Shown piece after piece: positions 6,957 to 15,982 of a DNA stretch of 34,079 nt. Position numbers and translations under genes: made by a program. Where the stretch lies: NCBI GenBank assembly GCA_022841795.1, contig JALHQU010000049.1:1-34079 (forward strand), given 5' to 3'. The notes beneath the pieces were generated by a model. That model was given only the letters and a program-made list of their open reading frames with translations, did no database searches and was not told the origin of the DNA. Origin of the DNA: Fimbriiglobus sp. (GTDB lineage: Bacteria > Planctomycetota > Planctomycetia > Gemmatales > Gemmataceae). Each line of letters begins with the position of its first letter. Position 1 is the stretch's first letter.

Positions 6957-7144
6957 AACCGATTTCACCGCCGAGGGCACATGAGGAAGACAGGAAAACT
7001 AACCACAGAGGCACAGGGACACAGAGAAGGCGAGAAAACCCGTTCTGAAAACAGTCTCCTGTCTGCTCTGTGTCCCTGCGCCTCTGTGGTTCAAACTCTG
7101 TCTTCCTCTCGTGCCCTCATGTGCCCTCGGCGGTGAAATCGGTT
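6957..7144. repeat. Large nested palindrome, 188 bp
   Basis: The outer arms at 6957-6985 and 7116-7144 are perfect over 29 bp. Inner arms at 7001-7026 and 7066-7091 match at 25 of 26 positions (core CCACAGAGGCACAGGGACAC). The centre (7027-7065) is unpaired. The element fills the whole gap between two minus-strand genes. It ends 1 bp before the permease stop at 7146 and begins 6 bp from the methyltransferase start. Confidence 0.9.
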
Positions 7145-7145
7145 T

Positions 7146-8000
7146 TCATTGTGTGGCGAACAGTTGCTTCCACGCGTAGTACCCGGCCAGGCCGAACCCG
7201 ATGGCGATGACCGCCCACCGGGCGTACACCGCCGGCAGGCGGCGGGCCACCCGCGCGCCGGCGTACCCGCCGGCGATGGCGGCCACCGCCATCCCGCCGG
7301 CGAACGGCCAGTTCACCAGCCCGTAACCCACGAAGATCACCACCGACACGCCGTTGATGGCGCTGGCCAGCAGCGTCTTCACCGCGTTCGCCTGGTGGAT
7401 GTTCTGCAGGCCCATTAGCCCGAGGGCGGTGAGCATCAGGATGCCGATGCCCGCGCCGAAGTACCCGCCGTACACCGCCACCAGGAACTGGAACCCGACC
7501 AGCACCGCCACCTGCCGGCGGCGGACGCGGCGGAGCGGCGCCAGGTCGAGTACCGCACCGGGCGGGGCGCCGCCCTTCCCGCCGGCCGCCCCTTCCCGCC
7601 GCCGGGCCAGGAACCGGCCGAGCGGCTGCTGGAGCAGGAACAGCACGGCGGCGGTGAGGATGAGCCACGGCACCAGGGCGTCGAATTTCTGCGGGAAGGA
7701 GGCCAACAGCAGCGCCCCGACCACCCCGCCGACCAGGCTGGGTGGCAGCAGTCGGACGGCGAACCCGCGGGCGGCGGCGAACTCCTTGCGGTACCCCCAG
7801 GTGCCGGCCAGCGAGCCGGGCAGCAGGGCGACGGTGCTGGTGGCGTTGGCCACCGCTCCGGCGGTGTCCGCGTACAGCGGGGTGAGGACGGCCATGAGCG
7901 CCGGGAAGGTGAGCAGGGTGCCGCCGCCGGCGATCGAGTTCATCACCCCGGCGGCGAACGCGGCCGCCGCCAGCACCGCCCAGACCGTCGGGTCGTTCAT
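7146..8000 (-). CDS. TauE/SafE (TSUP) family membrane permease
   Basis: 284 residues. It begins MNDPTVWAVLAAAAFAAGVMNSIAGGGTLLTFPAL, which has the GxxNxxAGGGxxxxxP signature of the TauE/SafE/TSUP family. It has about eight hydrophobic segments and a charged central cytoplasmic loop (LARRREGAAGGKGGAPPGA). The second family repeat is visible as VAVYGGYFGAGIGILMLTALGL. Members export sulfite, sulfoacetate or other sulfur-containing or organic anions across the inner membrane; the substrate cannot be assigned here. The start is fixed by the signature position. The 183 bp upstream to 8183 form a divergent promoter region shared with the kinase gene. Confidence 0.9.
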   Translation of the reverse strand: MNDPTVWAVLAAAAFAAGVMNSIAGGGTLLTFPALMAVLTPLYADTAGAVANATSTVALLPGSLAGTWGYRKEFAAARGFAVRLLPPSLVGGVVGALLLASFPQKFDALVPWLILTAAVLFLLQQPLGRFLARRREGAAGGKGGAPPGAVLDLAPLRRVRRRQVAVLVGFQFLVAVYGGYFGAGIGILMLTALGLMGLQNIHQANAVKTLLASAINGVSVVIFVGYGLVNWPFAGGMAVAAIAGGYAGARVARRLPAVYARWAVIAIGFGLAGYYAWKQLFATQ

Positions 8001-8080
8001 TGCCGTCTCGAGTGAGGAACGGGTTCGTTGTACGACAACCCGTCACCCGCCGGGCGAGTCATGAGAGCGGCGCCCGAATT

Positions 8081-8108
8081 TTGACAACGCCGGTTCATGT
8101 TCTAATCT
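8081..8108 (+). promoter_or_regulatory. Candidate sigma-70-type promoter for the kinase gene
   Basis: A perfect -35 TTGACA (8081-8086) is followed after 16 nt by TAATCT (8103-8108). The alternative -10 TCTAAT (8101-8106) would leave only a 14-nt spacer. The position is about 75 bp before the kinase ATG. Confidence 0.5.
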
Positions 8109-8183
8109 TCGTCGCTGGGAAGCGGAGTTCCTGGCGGGAAGCCGCGTTCTCAATCCAACGCTCTGGACTGGAATGGAGGAGCC

Positions 8184-9410
8184 ATGCCGCTCGCCAAGAA
8201 CCGCCCGACCCGCACGCCGACCGCCGTCGGCCCGTACCACCTGGAAAAACAGCTCGGCCGCGGCGGGGCCGGGACGGTGTACAAGTCGCTCAACCGGCTG
8301 ACCGGCCTGCCGGTGGCGGTCAAGCTGCTGGACGCCAACCTGCTGAGCGACTCGCGGCGGCAGTACCGCTTCGCCCAGGAGTTCCAGGCGGCGAGCAAGC
8401 TGGACCACCCGAACATCGTCCGCGCCCTGGACTTCGGCATGGACGGCGGGCAGGGGTACCTGGTGATGGAGTACGTGGACGGGGAGACGCTGGGCGAACT
8501 GATCGACCGCACCGGCAAGCTGTCGGAGGCGGACGCGGTGCGGATCGTTCTGCAGGTGGCCCAGGGGCTGGGGTACGCCCACCGGCGGAAGATCATCCAC
8601 CGGGACGTGAAGCCGGACAACATCCTCATCCGCAAGGACGGGCAGGTGAAGCTGACCGACTTCGGGCTGGCCAAGGACCTGACCAGCGCGCGGCACGTCA
8701 CCCAGGCGGCCACCGGGCTGGGCACCCCGCACTTCATGGCCCCGGAGCAGTACGAGAACGCCAAGAACGCCACCGCCGCCAGCGACATCTACGCCCTGGC
8801 CGCCACCCTGTACACCGCCCTCACCGGCACCGTCCCGTTCGACTCGGTGCAGTCCCTGCTGTCGCTGGCCAAGAAGCTGACGGACGAGCCGCCGTCCCCG
8901 CGGGCGGTGGAGCCGGCCGTCAGCGAGCACGTGGACGCGGCCGTCCGCCGCGGGCTGAACCCGGACCCGCTCAAGCGGCCGACCAGTTGCCTCAAGTTCT
9001 GCCGGCTGGTGTCCGGCGAGGGGCTGTTCGCCGGCGGGCGGAAGTCCGGGGCGCTGAAGGTGCGGGGGAGCGACCGGGTGGAGCGGCGGACGGCCGCCCG
9101 CCTCCGCCGGCCGCACGGTACCGTGTGCGTCATCCTGAACGGGTCGATGAGCCGCAAGCCGGACGAGAACGACGAGTGGTCGGCGGTGGTGAGCGACGTG
9201 TCCACCACCGGCGTCGGCCTGCTCATGGCCCGGCGGTTCGAGAAGGGCACCCAGATGCTGGTGCCGCTGGAGCGGACCGACGGCCGCACCACCGACCGCT
9301 GGGTGGAGGTGGTGCGGGTGATCAAGGACGCCTACGGCCACTGGTTCCACGGGTGCAGCCTGCTCACCCCGTTGTCCGAGACCGAACTGGACGACCTCAC
9401 CCGGCGGTGA
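8184..9410 (+). CDS. Ser/Thr protein kinase fused to a PilZ domain
   Basis: 408 residues, with GGAGG just before the ATG. Residues 18-280 are a complete Hanks-type kinase: glycine loop LGRGGAGTV (24-32), Lys47 in VAVKLLD, catalytic HRDVKPDN (139-146), DFG (159-161) and APE (186-188), so it should be active. Residues about 298-405 look like a PilZ domain, the c-di-GMP receptor fold, with the two signature blocks RxxxR (302-306) and DxSxxG (338-343). No membrane helix is seen, so this is a soluble kinase. The simplest reading is a cytoplasmic kinase controlled by, or targeted through, c-di-GMP. PilZ relatives without ligand binding exist, so this is inference. Its targets are unknown. Confidence 0.9.
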   Translation: MPLAKNRPTRTPTAVGPYHLEKQLGRGGAGTVYKSLNRLTGLPVAVKLLDANLLSDSRRQYRFAQEFQAASKLDHPNIVRALDFGMDGGQGYLVMEYVDGETLGELIDRTGKLSEADAVRIVLQVAQGLGYAHRRKIIHRDVKPDNILIRKDGQVKLTDFGLAKDLTSARHVTQAATGLGTPHFMAPEQYENAKNATAASDIYALAATLYTALTGTVPFDSVQSLLSLAKKLTDEPPSPRAVEPAVSEHVDAAVRRGLNPDPLKRPTSCLKFCRLVSGEGLFAGGRKSGALKVRGSDRVERRTAARLRRPHGTVCVILNGSMSRKPDENDEWSAVVSDVSTTGVGLLMARRFEKGTQMLVPLERTDGRTTDRWVEVVRVIKDAYGHWFHGCSLLTPLSETELDDLTRR

Positions 9411-9419
9411 GCCGGTTCA

Positions 9420-9475
9420 GGGTGGCCGACTCCCTCCGGGAGTCGGTGCCGACTGTCGGAGACCGTCGGCCACCC
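9420..9475. repeat. Palindromic element between convergent genes
   Basis: 11-bp arms at 9420-9430 and 9465-9475 (GGGTGGCCGAC/GTCGGCCACCC) enclose a second hairpin at 9428-9444 (GACTCCC/GGGAGTC). It lies 9 bp after the kinase stop and could serve as a two-way transcription barrier, though no T-tract is seen. Confidence 0.7.
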
Positions 9476-9489
9476 GGTCGGCCCCGCCG

Positions 9490-10410
9490 TCACTTCCCGA
9501 ACTCGGCCAGGCGGATGTTCCTGAACAGCAGGTCGGTGGTCGGGTCGTGCCCCTGAATCGACAGGTGGCCGGCGTCCAACCGTAGCCCCTTGCGGGGGTT
9601 CTCGTCCTTCGCCCGCTCGTCCGCCCACACGCACACCGGGTAGCCGTTCACCCAGGTGGCGAACGTCGGCCCGTGGGCGACGAGCGTCAGGTGCGTCCAC
9701 GCCCGGTCGTTCGCCACGATCTTGCGGGCCGCCTGCCGGCGGTAGATGGCGCCGGTGCCGCCGTCCGCCGGGGCGTTCTTGTCCCCGTTCTTGGCCGTGT
9801 TGTTGATCTGGCACTCGTACCCGTTCTGGTACTGGTCCGGGATGCAGCGGAAGAACACCCCGCTGTTCAGCCCGTCGCCGTTCGTCTTGAACTCCAGTTG
9901 CAGCACGAAGTCGGCGTACTTGCCCTCCGTTTGCAGGTCGCCGGGGCCGTTCGTCAGGTGGATCTCGCCGGCCTTCGTCACCTCCACCTTCGACTTCTCC
10001 CGCTTCTCGTCCTTGAACACCTTCCACCCGGATAAGTCTTTGCCGTTGAACAGCGGCTTCAACTCGTCCGGGGTGAAGACGATGCTCTTGTACCCGCCGG
10101 TCGGCGTCTCCCCCTTCGGTGGCAGGGTGAGCTTTTCCCCGGCGAGGTGGCCGAACTGGTTGGACGCGCCGTCCCCGTTCGTGGCCACAACCGTGCCGTG
10201 CGGCAGCGGGCATTTGAACGTGATCGACGCCTTCGGGCCGAACGTCAGCTTGCCGTCCTTCACCGTCACGTCGCCGGTGGCGTCCCAGCCGAACGCGGAC
10301 TCGCCGTCGAACAGCTTGAGTTCGTGCGGCGGCGGCAGTGCCTCCTTGAGCGGGTCGGCGGCGACGGCGAGCGGGGCGAACACGAGGACGGCGAGGAACA
10401 AGTGGCGCAT
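9490..10410 (-). CDS. Secreted DUF1080 (3-keto-disaccharide hydrolase-like) protein
   Basis: 306 residues with a Sec signal (MRHLFLAVLVFAPLAVAADP). Residues 30-105 look like a reduced first lectin-like sheet (ELKLFDGESAFGWDATGDVTVKDGKLTF). Residues about 122-305 are a full DUF1080 domain: PLFNGKDLSGWKVF, YADFVLQLEFKT, GLNSGVFFRC, GYECQINN, GTGAIYR, WTHLTLVAHG, WVNGYPVCVW and HLSIQGHDP. DUF1080 is a concanavalin-like fold abundant in planctomycetes and is annotated as 3-keto-disaccharide hydrolase, so a role in breaking down oxidised sugars is possible but not shown. The gene is monocistronic by position. Confidence 0.88.
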   Translation of the reverse strand: MRHLFLAVLVFAPLAVAADPLKEALPPPHELKLFDGESAFGWDATGDVTVKDGKLTFGPKASITFKCPLPHGTVVATNGDGASNQFGHLAGEKLTLPPKGETPTGGYKSIVFTPDELKPLFNGKDLSGWKVFKDEKREKSKVEVTKAGEIHLTNGPGDLQTEGKYADFVLQLEFKTNGDGLNSGVFFRCIPDQYQNGYECQINNTAKNGDKNAPADGGTGAIYRRQAARKIVANDRAWTHLTLVAHGPTFATWVNGYPVCVWADERAKDENPRKGLRLDAGHLSIQGHDPTTDLLFRNIRLAEFGK

Positions 10411-10470
10411 GGGTGGACTCCGGGGGATGCGGAGAATGATAGACGATTGCGACCGGAAGCGGAGGAAACG

Positions 10471-10637
10471 CCCCTCACCCGCGCTCGGCTTCGCCGAGCT
10501 TGCCCTCTCCCCGACAGGGAGAGGGGTGGGGCTGTCGGTCTCGGAGGATCGACACTCATCGACCCGCGGCCCTCTTCACCTCTCCCCGTCGGGGAGAGGT
10601 CGTCGCCGGGAGCGGAGCGACGGCGGCGGGTGAGGGG
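10471..10637. repeat. Composite palindromic intergenic element
   Basis: The outer arms CCCCTCACCC (10471-10480) and GGGTGAGGGG (10628-10637) enclose three hairpins: GCTCGGC/GCCGAGC (10483-10499), CCTCTCCC/GGGAGAGG near 10503-10525, and a perfect 10-bp stem at 10578-10600. It belongs to the same broad family as the elements at 17279-17320, 19134-19225, 27310-27464 and 33961-34000. It occupies most of the 247-bp gap 10411-10657. Confidence 0.8.
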
Positions 10638-10657
10638 TCTTCATTGGTGCCTGGCTG

Positions 10658-13108
10658 TCACTCTACCCACGCGAACTCGCTGCCGGCGAGCGCCGCCTGG
10701 CACGCCGCGGCCCACGCCGCCCGCTGCCGCTTCGCCGCGTCCTTCTCCGTCGTGTTCAACTCGGCGTGCTTCGCCACGAACGCCGTGATCCGCGCCGCCT
10801 CTTCCGTCGTCGGCTCGCGGAGTAGCGCCGCCCGGTACAGTGCCCGCTCGGGGTCTTCCCCATTCGCCAACAGCCGGTCGGCCAGCGTCTCCGCCTGCGT
10901 CCGCACGAACGGGTTGTTCAGCAGGTACAGCGCCTGCGGGGCGACGGTGGTGGTGGCCCGCTTGCCCACCGTCACCCCGGGGTCGGGGAAGTCGAACACG
11001 GTGAAGTAGTCGAACAGCTTGCCGCGGACGACCGGCAGGTACAGGGTGCGGCGGCGGCTGTCGTAGCTCACCTCGCGGACGTAGTCCAGGTTCGGGCCGG
11101 TGTACAGCGTGCCGCCGACGGTGCGGTCGAGCGTGCCGGCGACGGCGAGCATCGAATCGCGGAGCGATTCGGCGTCCAGCCGCCGGCGGGGGAAGACCGA
11201 GAGCAGTTTGTTTTCGACATCGGCCGCCGGCGGGGTGCCGGACGACTGCTGATAGGTGCGGGAGAGCAGGATGAATTTGTGCAACCGCTTCAAAGCCCAC
11301 GGCCGGCCGGCCGTGGGCGTTGCGAACTCCGCCGCCAGCCAGTCGAGCAACCCCGGGTGCGTCGGCCGCTCGCCCAGCCGCCCGAAGTTGTCCGGGGTAC
11401 GGACCAGCCCCTCGCCGAAGTGGTGCTGCCACACCCGGTTGACGATCACCCGCGCCGTCAGCGGGTGTTTGGGGTCCGTCAGCCAGTTCGCCAACTCCAG
11501 CCGGCCGCTCCGTTCTCGCACCGAGCCGAACCGCGTCTTGTTCGCTTCGGGCTTGTCCGCCGGGTTCGGCTTCGTCGGCACGAACGGCGTCTGCTGTTCG
11601 CCGGCCAGGATGCGGGGGAACACCGCCGGCGCTTCCTCGCCGGGCGTGGTGTAGTTGCCGCGGATTTGCACGTGCAGGTTCCGCGGCAGGGTGCCGTAAG
11701 CCGCAGTCGTGCCTTCCTCGATGCCCAGGAACAGGTCGTCCGGCGGGAGGGTGGCTTCCAACCGCTTGATGTCGCCCCGCTTGGCGTCGGCTTCCTCGTG
11801 CAACTCCCGCCGCCGCACCAGGTCCTTCATCCCCACCTGGGCGAACTGCTTTTCCAGCCGCCGCACGTCCGCCCGCAGCTTGTCGAGCTGCGGCCGCGCC
11901 TGGGCCGCCTCCGGCTTCTCCGGGCCGGTCGGCGTCCGCTCGAACGCCTTCGCCACCGTGTTCAGGTTCCGCATGGTGCGGGTGCTGGTGAACACCGCCA
12001 GCAGGCTGTAGTAGTCCCGCGTCGGGAGGGGGTCGAACTTGTGGTCGTGGCAGCGGGCGCACCCGAGCGTCAGCCCCAGCACACTCTTGCCGACCGTGTC
12101 CAGTTGTTCGTCGGCGATGTCCAGCAGCATCTTCTGCTTGTCCGGCTCGGCCAGCAGCTTCGGCCCGATCGCCAGAAAGCCGAGCGCCGCCAGCCGGTCC
12201 GTCCGCTCGGTCTCGTTCGCCGTCGGCGGGAGTAGGTCGCCCGCGATCTGTTCGCGGAGGAACACGTCATACGGCTTGTCGGCGTTCAGGCTGCGGACGA
12301 CGTAATCCCGGTACTTCCAGGCGTGGCCGAACGCCGTGTTCTCGTCCATCCCGTTGCTGTCGGCGTAACGGGCCACGTCCAGCCAGCGCCGCCCCCACCG
12401 CTCGCCATAGTGCGGACTCGCCAGCAGCCGATCAACCACCTTCTCGAACGCCGCGGGCGACGTGTCCTTCTCGAACGCGGCCAGTTCGTCCGGCGTCGGC
12501 GGCAGGCCGGTCAGGTCGAACGTGACGCGGCGGAGGAGCGTCCGCTTGTCGGCGGGCGGGGACAGGGTGAGCTTGTGGTCGGCGAGCTTGGCGAGGATGA
12601 AGGCGTCGATGGGGTTGGTGGAATCACCCCCTCCCTTGCGGTCGGGGTTCACCGGAACCGGCGGTCGCTTGACGGGTTGGAAGGCCCAGAACTTCCGCTG
12701 CTCGTCGGTGAACAGCGGGCCGCCCGGCTTCGCCGCTGACACCGCGGTGTCACTCGCCGGCCACACCGCCCCGTCCGTCACCCACTTCGCGAGGGCGTCG
12801 ATCTCGGCCGACTTCAGCTTGCCGGCCGGCGGCATCTTCAGCTCGCCGTCGTACTGGATCGCTTTCACCAGCAGGCTTTTCGCCGCGTCGCCGGGCACCA
12901 CCGCCGGGCCAGCGTCGCCGCCCTTCAGCAACTCGGCGCGGGTGGTCAGCTTCAGCCCGCCCTTCGCCTTCTCGCCGTGACACTTCTGGCAGTGCTGCAC
13001 GAGCAGCGGGCGGACGGACTTCTCGAAGTGTTCGACGCCCGCCGGATCCACCGCCGGCGCGGGCAGGGCGAGACACAGGGTGAAGACGATGGCGCGAACA
13101 AGATTCAC
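10658..13108 (-). CDS. Secreted PSCyt1/DUF1549/DUF1553 protein
   Basis: 816 residues from GTG 13108, whose GTGA overlaps the upstream gene's stop by 4 nt, so translation is coupled. A signal peptide (VNLVRAIVFTLCLALPAPA) precedes a planctomycete cytochrome-c-like domain with CQKCH (40-44) and a MPPAGK block. DUF1549 follows (NPIDAFILAKLAD, LLRRVTFDLTGLPPT, DVARYADSNG). A second haem-like motif, CARCHDHKFDP, is at about 350-354. A helical linker is next, then DUF1553 (RLELANWLTDPKHPLTARVIVNRVWQHHFG, RRRLDAESLRDSMLAV, APQALYLLNNPFV). The family is secreted, large and almost restricted to Planctomycetes; function is unknown, and electron transfer or polysaccharide breakdown have been suggested. 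A 16-bp palindrome at 12737-12752 lies in the linker after the cytochrome domain. The frame stays open past the start but only overlaps the neighbour. Confidence 0.92.
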   Translation of the reverse strand: MNLVRAIVFTLCLALPAPAVDPAGVEHFEKSVRPLLVQHCQKCHGEKAKGGLKLTTRAELLKGGDAGPAVVPGDAAKSLLVKAIQYDGELKMPPAGKLKSAEIDALAKWVTDGAVWPASDTAVSAAKPGGPLFTDEQRKFWAFQPVKRPPVPVNPDRKGGGDSTNPIDAFILAKLADHKLTLSPPADKRTLLRRVTFDLTGLPPTPDELAAFEKDTSPAAFEKVVDRLLASPHYGERWGRRWLDVARYADSNGMDENTAFGHAWKYRDYVVRSLNADKPYDVFLREQIAGDLLPPTANETERTDRLAALGFLAIGPKLLAEPDKQKMLLDIADEQLDTVGKSVLGLTLGCARCHDHKFDPLPTRDYYSLLAVFTSTRTMRNLNTVAKAFERTPTGPEKPEAAQARPQLDKLRADVRRLEKQFAQVGMKDLVRRRELHEEADAKRGDIKRLEATLPPDDLFLGIEEGTTAAYGTLPRNLHVQIRGNYTTPGEEAPAVFPRILAGEQQTPFVPTKPNPADKPEANKTRFGSVRERSGRLELANWLTDPKHPLTARVIVNRVWQHHFGEGLVRTPDNFGRLGERPTHPGLLDWLAAEFATPTAGRPWALKRLHKFILLSRTYQQSSGTPPAADVENKLLSVFPRRRLDAESLRDSMLAVAGTLDRTVGGTLYTGPNLDYVREVSYDSRRRTLYLPVVRGKLFDYFTVFDFPDPGVTVGKRATTTVAPQALYLLNNPFVRTQAETLADRLLANGEDPERALYRAALLREPTTEEAARITAFVAKHAELNTTEKDAAKRQRAAWAAACQAALAGSEFAWVE

Positions 13109-15909
13109 TTCTTCACCTTCTGCTCCAGTAGGAACCGCAGCAGGTGGTAGTACTCGGCCTCGGTCATCACCGTGTCCAGGTTGGCCGGCATGGCGCTGGT
13201 GTTCGCCGTCGTCTTCTGGTCCACGTCCGCCTTCGGGATGCGTTGCTCCTTGCCGACGTTGTCGGCCAGCACATACACCTCGCCCTCCTCGCGGAGGAGC
13301 AGCCCGGACAGGTTCCGCCCGTCCTTCAGGTCCAGCTTGGTGGCGCGGAAGGCGTGATCCACGTTCCGGTTCGGGTCGAGCGTGTCCTCCAATAGCCGCT
13401 CCAGCCCGCGGATGCCGACGCCGTCGAGTTGCGGGCCGACCTTCGCCCCCTCGTTGTTCAGCTGGTGGCAGACGGCGCACTGCTTGGTGAACACCACCTT
13501 GCCCTGATCCACGTCGGTCTTCGCCTTCGAGAACCCGGCGGCGCGGGCCTTGATCAGGTCGTCCAACCGCTTCTCCGCCGGCGGCAGGTTCTTGGTCAGC
13601 TCCTTCAGCTTGGCGTCCAGGTCCGGCACCTTCGTCGCCTTCAGCCGGTCGAGGACGGCCTTCTCTTGCAGCAACCGGCCGGGCACCTCGCCGTTCCGCA
13701 CGCTCGCCAGCAGCAGGTCGGCGCCGAACTTGTCCCCGGCAAGCGCGACGGCGATGGACACGGCCTGGGCGTAGGGGGCGACTTTGATCAGGTCTTTTGC
13801 CATCCCGCAGTCGGACACGGACGGCGCCCCGCGGGCCAGTAAACCCGAAAGAATCCGCACCCGCAACGCGACTGCCTTGCTCTCGTCGCCGAGCGTGCGG
13901 CGGCGGAAGGAATCGACCGGCTTCGAGTTCAGCGGGTCGATCGCCTCGACGAGATCGTTCCGCACGTCGGCGGGGGTCGTTGCATCCTCGATCAGCCGGA
14001 CCGCGGTGAACGTGCAAGCGGCGTCCGCAAACACCGGGCGAGAGTCCGGGAAGGACGTAGCCAATCGGAACAGAATCGCGGCGGCGCGCTGGTCTTCGGG
14101 TGGCAGCTTCGCCTCGAACACCTTCCCCAGTCCGGTGGCGATGTCACGGCCCGGTCCGGCCTTCTTCGCCCCGCCCGCCTGCGCCCCGCGGAGCAGTGCT
14201 GTGGAGTACGCACACCACCGGCCGAAGTCGCCCGGCTTGCCCAGGAACGTGTGGCCGGTGACGTAGTAGTCTCGGTCCGAAGCGTATCGGCCGATCACCC
14301 CGGCGGCGGCCACCCGCTGGTCGTCCCGGAGCAGCTTGTCGGCGAAGTGTTCGGCTAGAAATTCCCCTGACTCCTTCGTGCGGATGGCGATGGCCACATC
14401 GAACAGCGCTACCGCACGGATGGGTCTGTCGCCCCGATCGATCAGCCCTTTCACCTTGTCCACCCCGCCGGCGGCGAGCACGCAGTTTCGTAGGGCGATG
14501 CGGGCGGCGTGCGACAGGTGCGTGTCTTCGGTCTTGATGTGCGGCACGAAGTCGAGCAGCGGCTCGACGAAGTCGGCGTGCGGGTGGGCGGTCATCACGT
14601 CGGCGGCGGCGCGGGCAACGCGGGCGTCCTTCTTCAGGGCCGCAACCGCCTGTTGCCGCTGCTCGGCCGACAGCTCCTTCGCCGCGGCCAGCTCCCGCAG
14701 TGGCTTCAACTCGGCCAGTTCCGGCGGCGGTTGCACCTTGTGCCCGTGCGGCTCGCCGGTCCACACGATCCGCCACACCCGCCCGTGGTCCTTGTCCCGG
14801 CCGGGGTGCTTCAGGTCCACCTCGTAGTGGCCGATGATCTTGTTGTAAAAGTCGCTCACGTACAGCGCCCCGTCCGGCCCCAGCTTGATGTCCACCGGGC
14901 GGAACCACGGGTCGTCGCTGACCAGGAAGTCGGGCAGTTCCTTCCCCTCCGGGGTGCTGCCCTTCCACCCGATGCGGTCGCAGTTGATGCGGCTGGTCAC
15001 CACGTTGCCGATGAACATCACCCCGGCCCACTCCTTCGGGAAGTGGTCGGCGGCGTAGTACGTCAGCCCGCACAGGCCGGTGCTGTTGTGCAGGTGGTTG
15101 TACACGTGCGGGGCGTACCCGAGGCCGTCGTGCGGCTTGCCGAAGCTGTCGTAGTGCGCCCCGCGGATGAGCTGCGTCACCGGCTTGCTGTGACAGTCGG
15201 CGGTGTACAGGTTCAGCCACGGGTCCACGGCGATGCCGAACGGGTTCACCTGCCCGCGGGTGAATACCTCGATGCGGCTGCCGTCCGGCTTGAACCGGAA
15301 CGTGTTCCCGCTGTTCATCTTCACCTCGTGCCCGTCCGTCCCCTTCACCGTGCTGTCGTTCAGGTACCCGTGGCAGGCGTACACCCACCCGTCCGGCATG
15401 AGGGTGAACGAGTTGGTCATGCCGTGCGTGTCGCGGAACCCGAACCCGTCGAACAGCACCTCCCGCTTGTCCGCCTTCATGTCCGCGTCGGTGTCGGTCA
15501 GCTTCAGGATCTTCCCGCACTCGGACACGATCACCGACTTGCCGTCCGGCAGCGGCAGCACCCCGATGGGGATGTTCAGCTTGTCGTCGAACACCTGCAC
15601 CTTCTTCGCCTTGCCGGCGGCGTCGAAGTCGGACAGGATGAACAGCTTGTCGGTGCCCTTGCCCGGCTCGGCGGCCCACGGGTAGTGGTGCGAGGTGGTC
15701 AGCCACAGCCGGCCCTTGGCGTCGAACGCCATCTGCATCGGCTTCTGGATGTCCGGCTCGGACGCCACCAGTTGGGCGGTGAACCCCGGCGGCAGCTTGA
15801 ACTTCTTCGCCTCGTCCGCCGGGCTCAGGGCGTCGGTCTTGGCGACCAGGTCTTGCGCGGGGGCGGCGGCCGGCAGGAGCAGGGCGAGGGAGAGCAGCAG
15901 CGAACGCAT
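13105..15909 (-). CDS. PVC-type haem-binding CxxCH propeller protein
   Basis: 934 residues with a Sec signal (MRSLLLSLALLLPAAAPAQ). Residues about 30-420 form the membrane-bound-dehydrogenase-type beta-propeller of planctomycetes: FKLPPGFTAQLVASEPDIQKP, MAFDAKGRLWLTTSHHYPW, DGFGFRDTHGMTNSF, GIAVDPWLNLYTADCHSKPV, FRPVDIKLGPDGALYVSDFYN. A helical HEAT-like region (about 430-780) follows. The C-terminus is a PVC-type cytochrome domain with CAVCHQ (811-815) and TMPANLDTVMTEAEYYHLLRFL. Such proteins usually sit beside DUF1549/1553 genes, as here. A periplasmic sugar or alcohol dehydrogenase role passing electrons to its own haem is plausible but unproven. The stop overlaps the next start. Confidence 0.92.
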   Translation of the reverse strand: MRSLLLSLALLLPAAAPAQDLVAKTDALSPADEAKKFKLPPGFTAQLVASEPDIQKPMQMAFDAKGRLWLTTSHHYPWAAEPGKGTDKLFILSDFDAAGKAKKVQVFDDKLNIPIGVLPLPDGKSVIVSECGKILKLTDTDADMKADKREVLFDGFGFRDTHGMTNSFTLMPDGWVYACHGYLNDSTVKGTDGHEVKMNSGNTFRFKPDGSRIEVFTRGQVNPFGIAVDPWLNLYTADCHSKPVTQLIRGAHYDSFGKPHDGLGYAPHVYNHLHNSTGLCGLTYYAADHFPKEWAGVMFIGNVVTSRINCDRIGWKGSTPEGKELPDFLVSDDPWFRPVDIKLGPDGALYVSDFYNKIIGHYEVDLKHPGRDKDHGRVWRIVWTGEPHGHKVQPPPELAELKPLRELAAAKELSAEQRQQAVAALKKDARVARAAADVMTAHPHADFVEPLLDFVPHIKTEDTHLSHAARIALRNCVLAAGGVDKVKGLIDRGDRPIRAVALFDVAIAIRTKESGEFLAEHFADKLLRDDQRVAAAGVIGRYASDRDYYVTGHTFLGKPGDFGRWCAYSTALLRGAQAGGAKKAGPGRDIATGLGKVFEAKLPPEDQRAAAILFRLATSFPDSRPVFADAACTFTAVRLIEDATTPADVRNDLVEAIDPLNSKPVDSFRRRTLGDESKAVALRVRILSGLLARGAPSVSDCGMAKDLIKVAPYAQAVSIAVALAGDKFGADLLLASVRNGEVPGRLLQEKAVLDRLKATKVPDLDAKLKELTKNLPPAEKRLDDLIKARAAGFSKAKTDVDQGKVVFTKQCAVCHQLNNEGAKVGPQLDGVGIRGLERLLEDTLDPNRNVDHAFRATKLDLKDGRNLSGLLLREEGEVYVLADNVGKEQRIPKADVDQKTTANTSAMPANLDTVMTEAEYYHLLRFLLEQKVKK

Positions 15910-15982
15910 CGGCGTCGGCCTCGGACGTGTTCACGGGGTGGGAGAGTGAGTGTACCAGACGGCCACACCGGGGGGAACTCGC

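Noticed and set aside
8027-8039. GTTGTACGACAAC palindrome as an operator between divergent genes
   Set aside because: 5-bp arms are too short to argue for a specific regulator site, and no regulator gene is adjacent.
13109-14017. N-terminal extension of the DUF1549/1553 gene
   Set aside because: It overlaps the CxxCH propeller gene in another frame. The GTG at 13108 is followed directly by a signal peptide.
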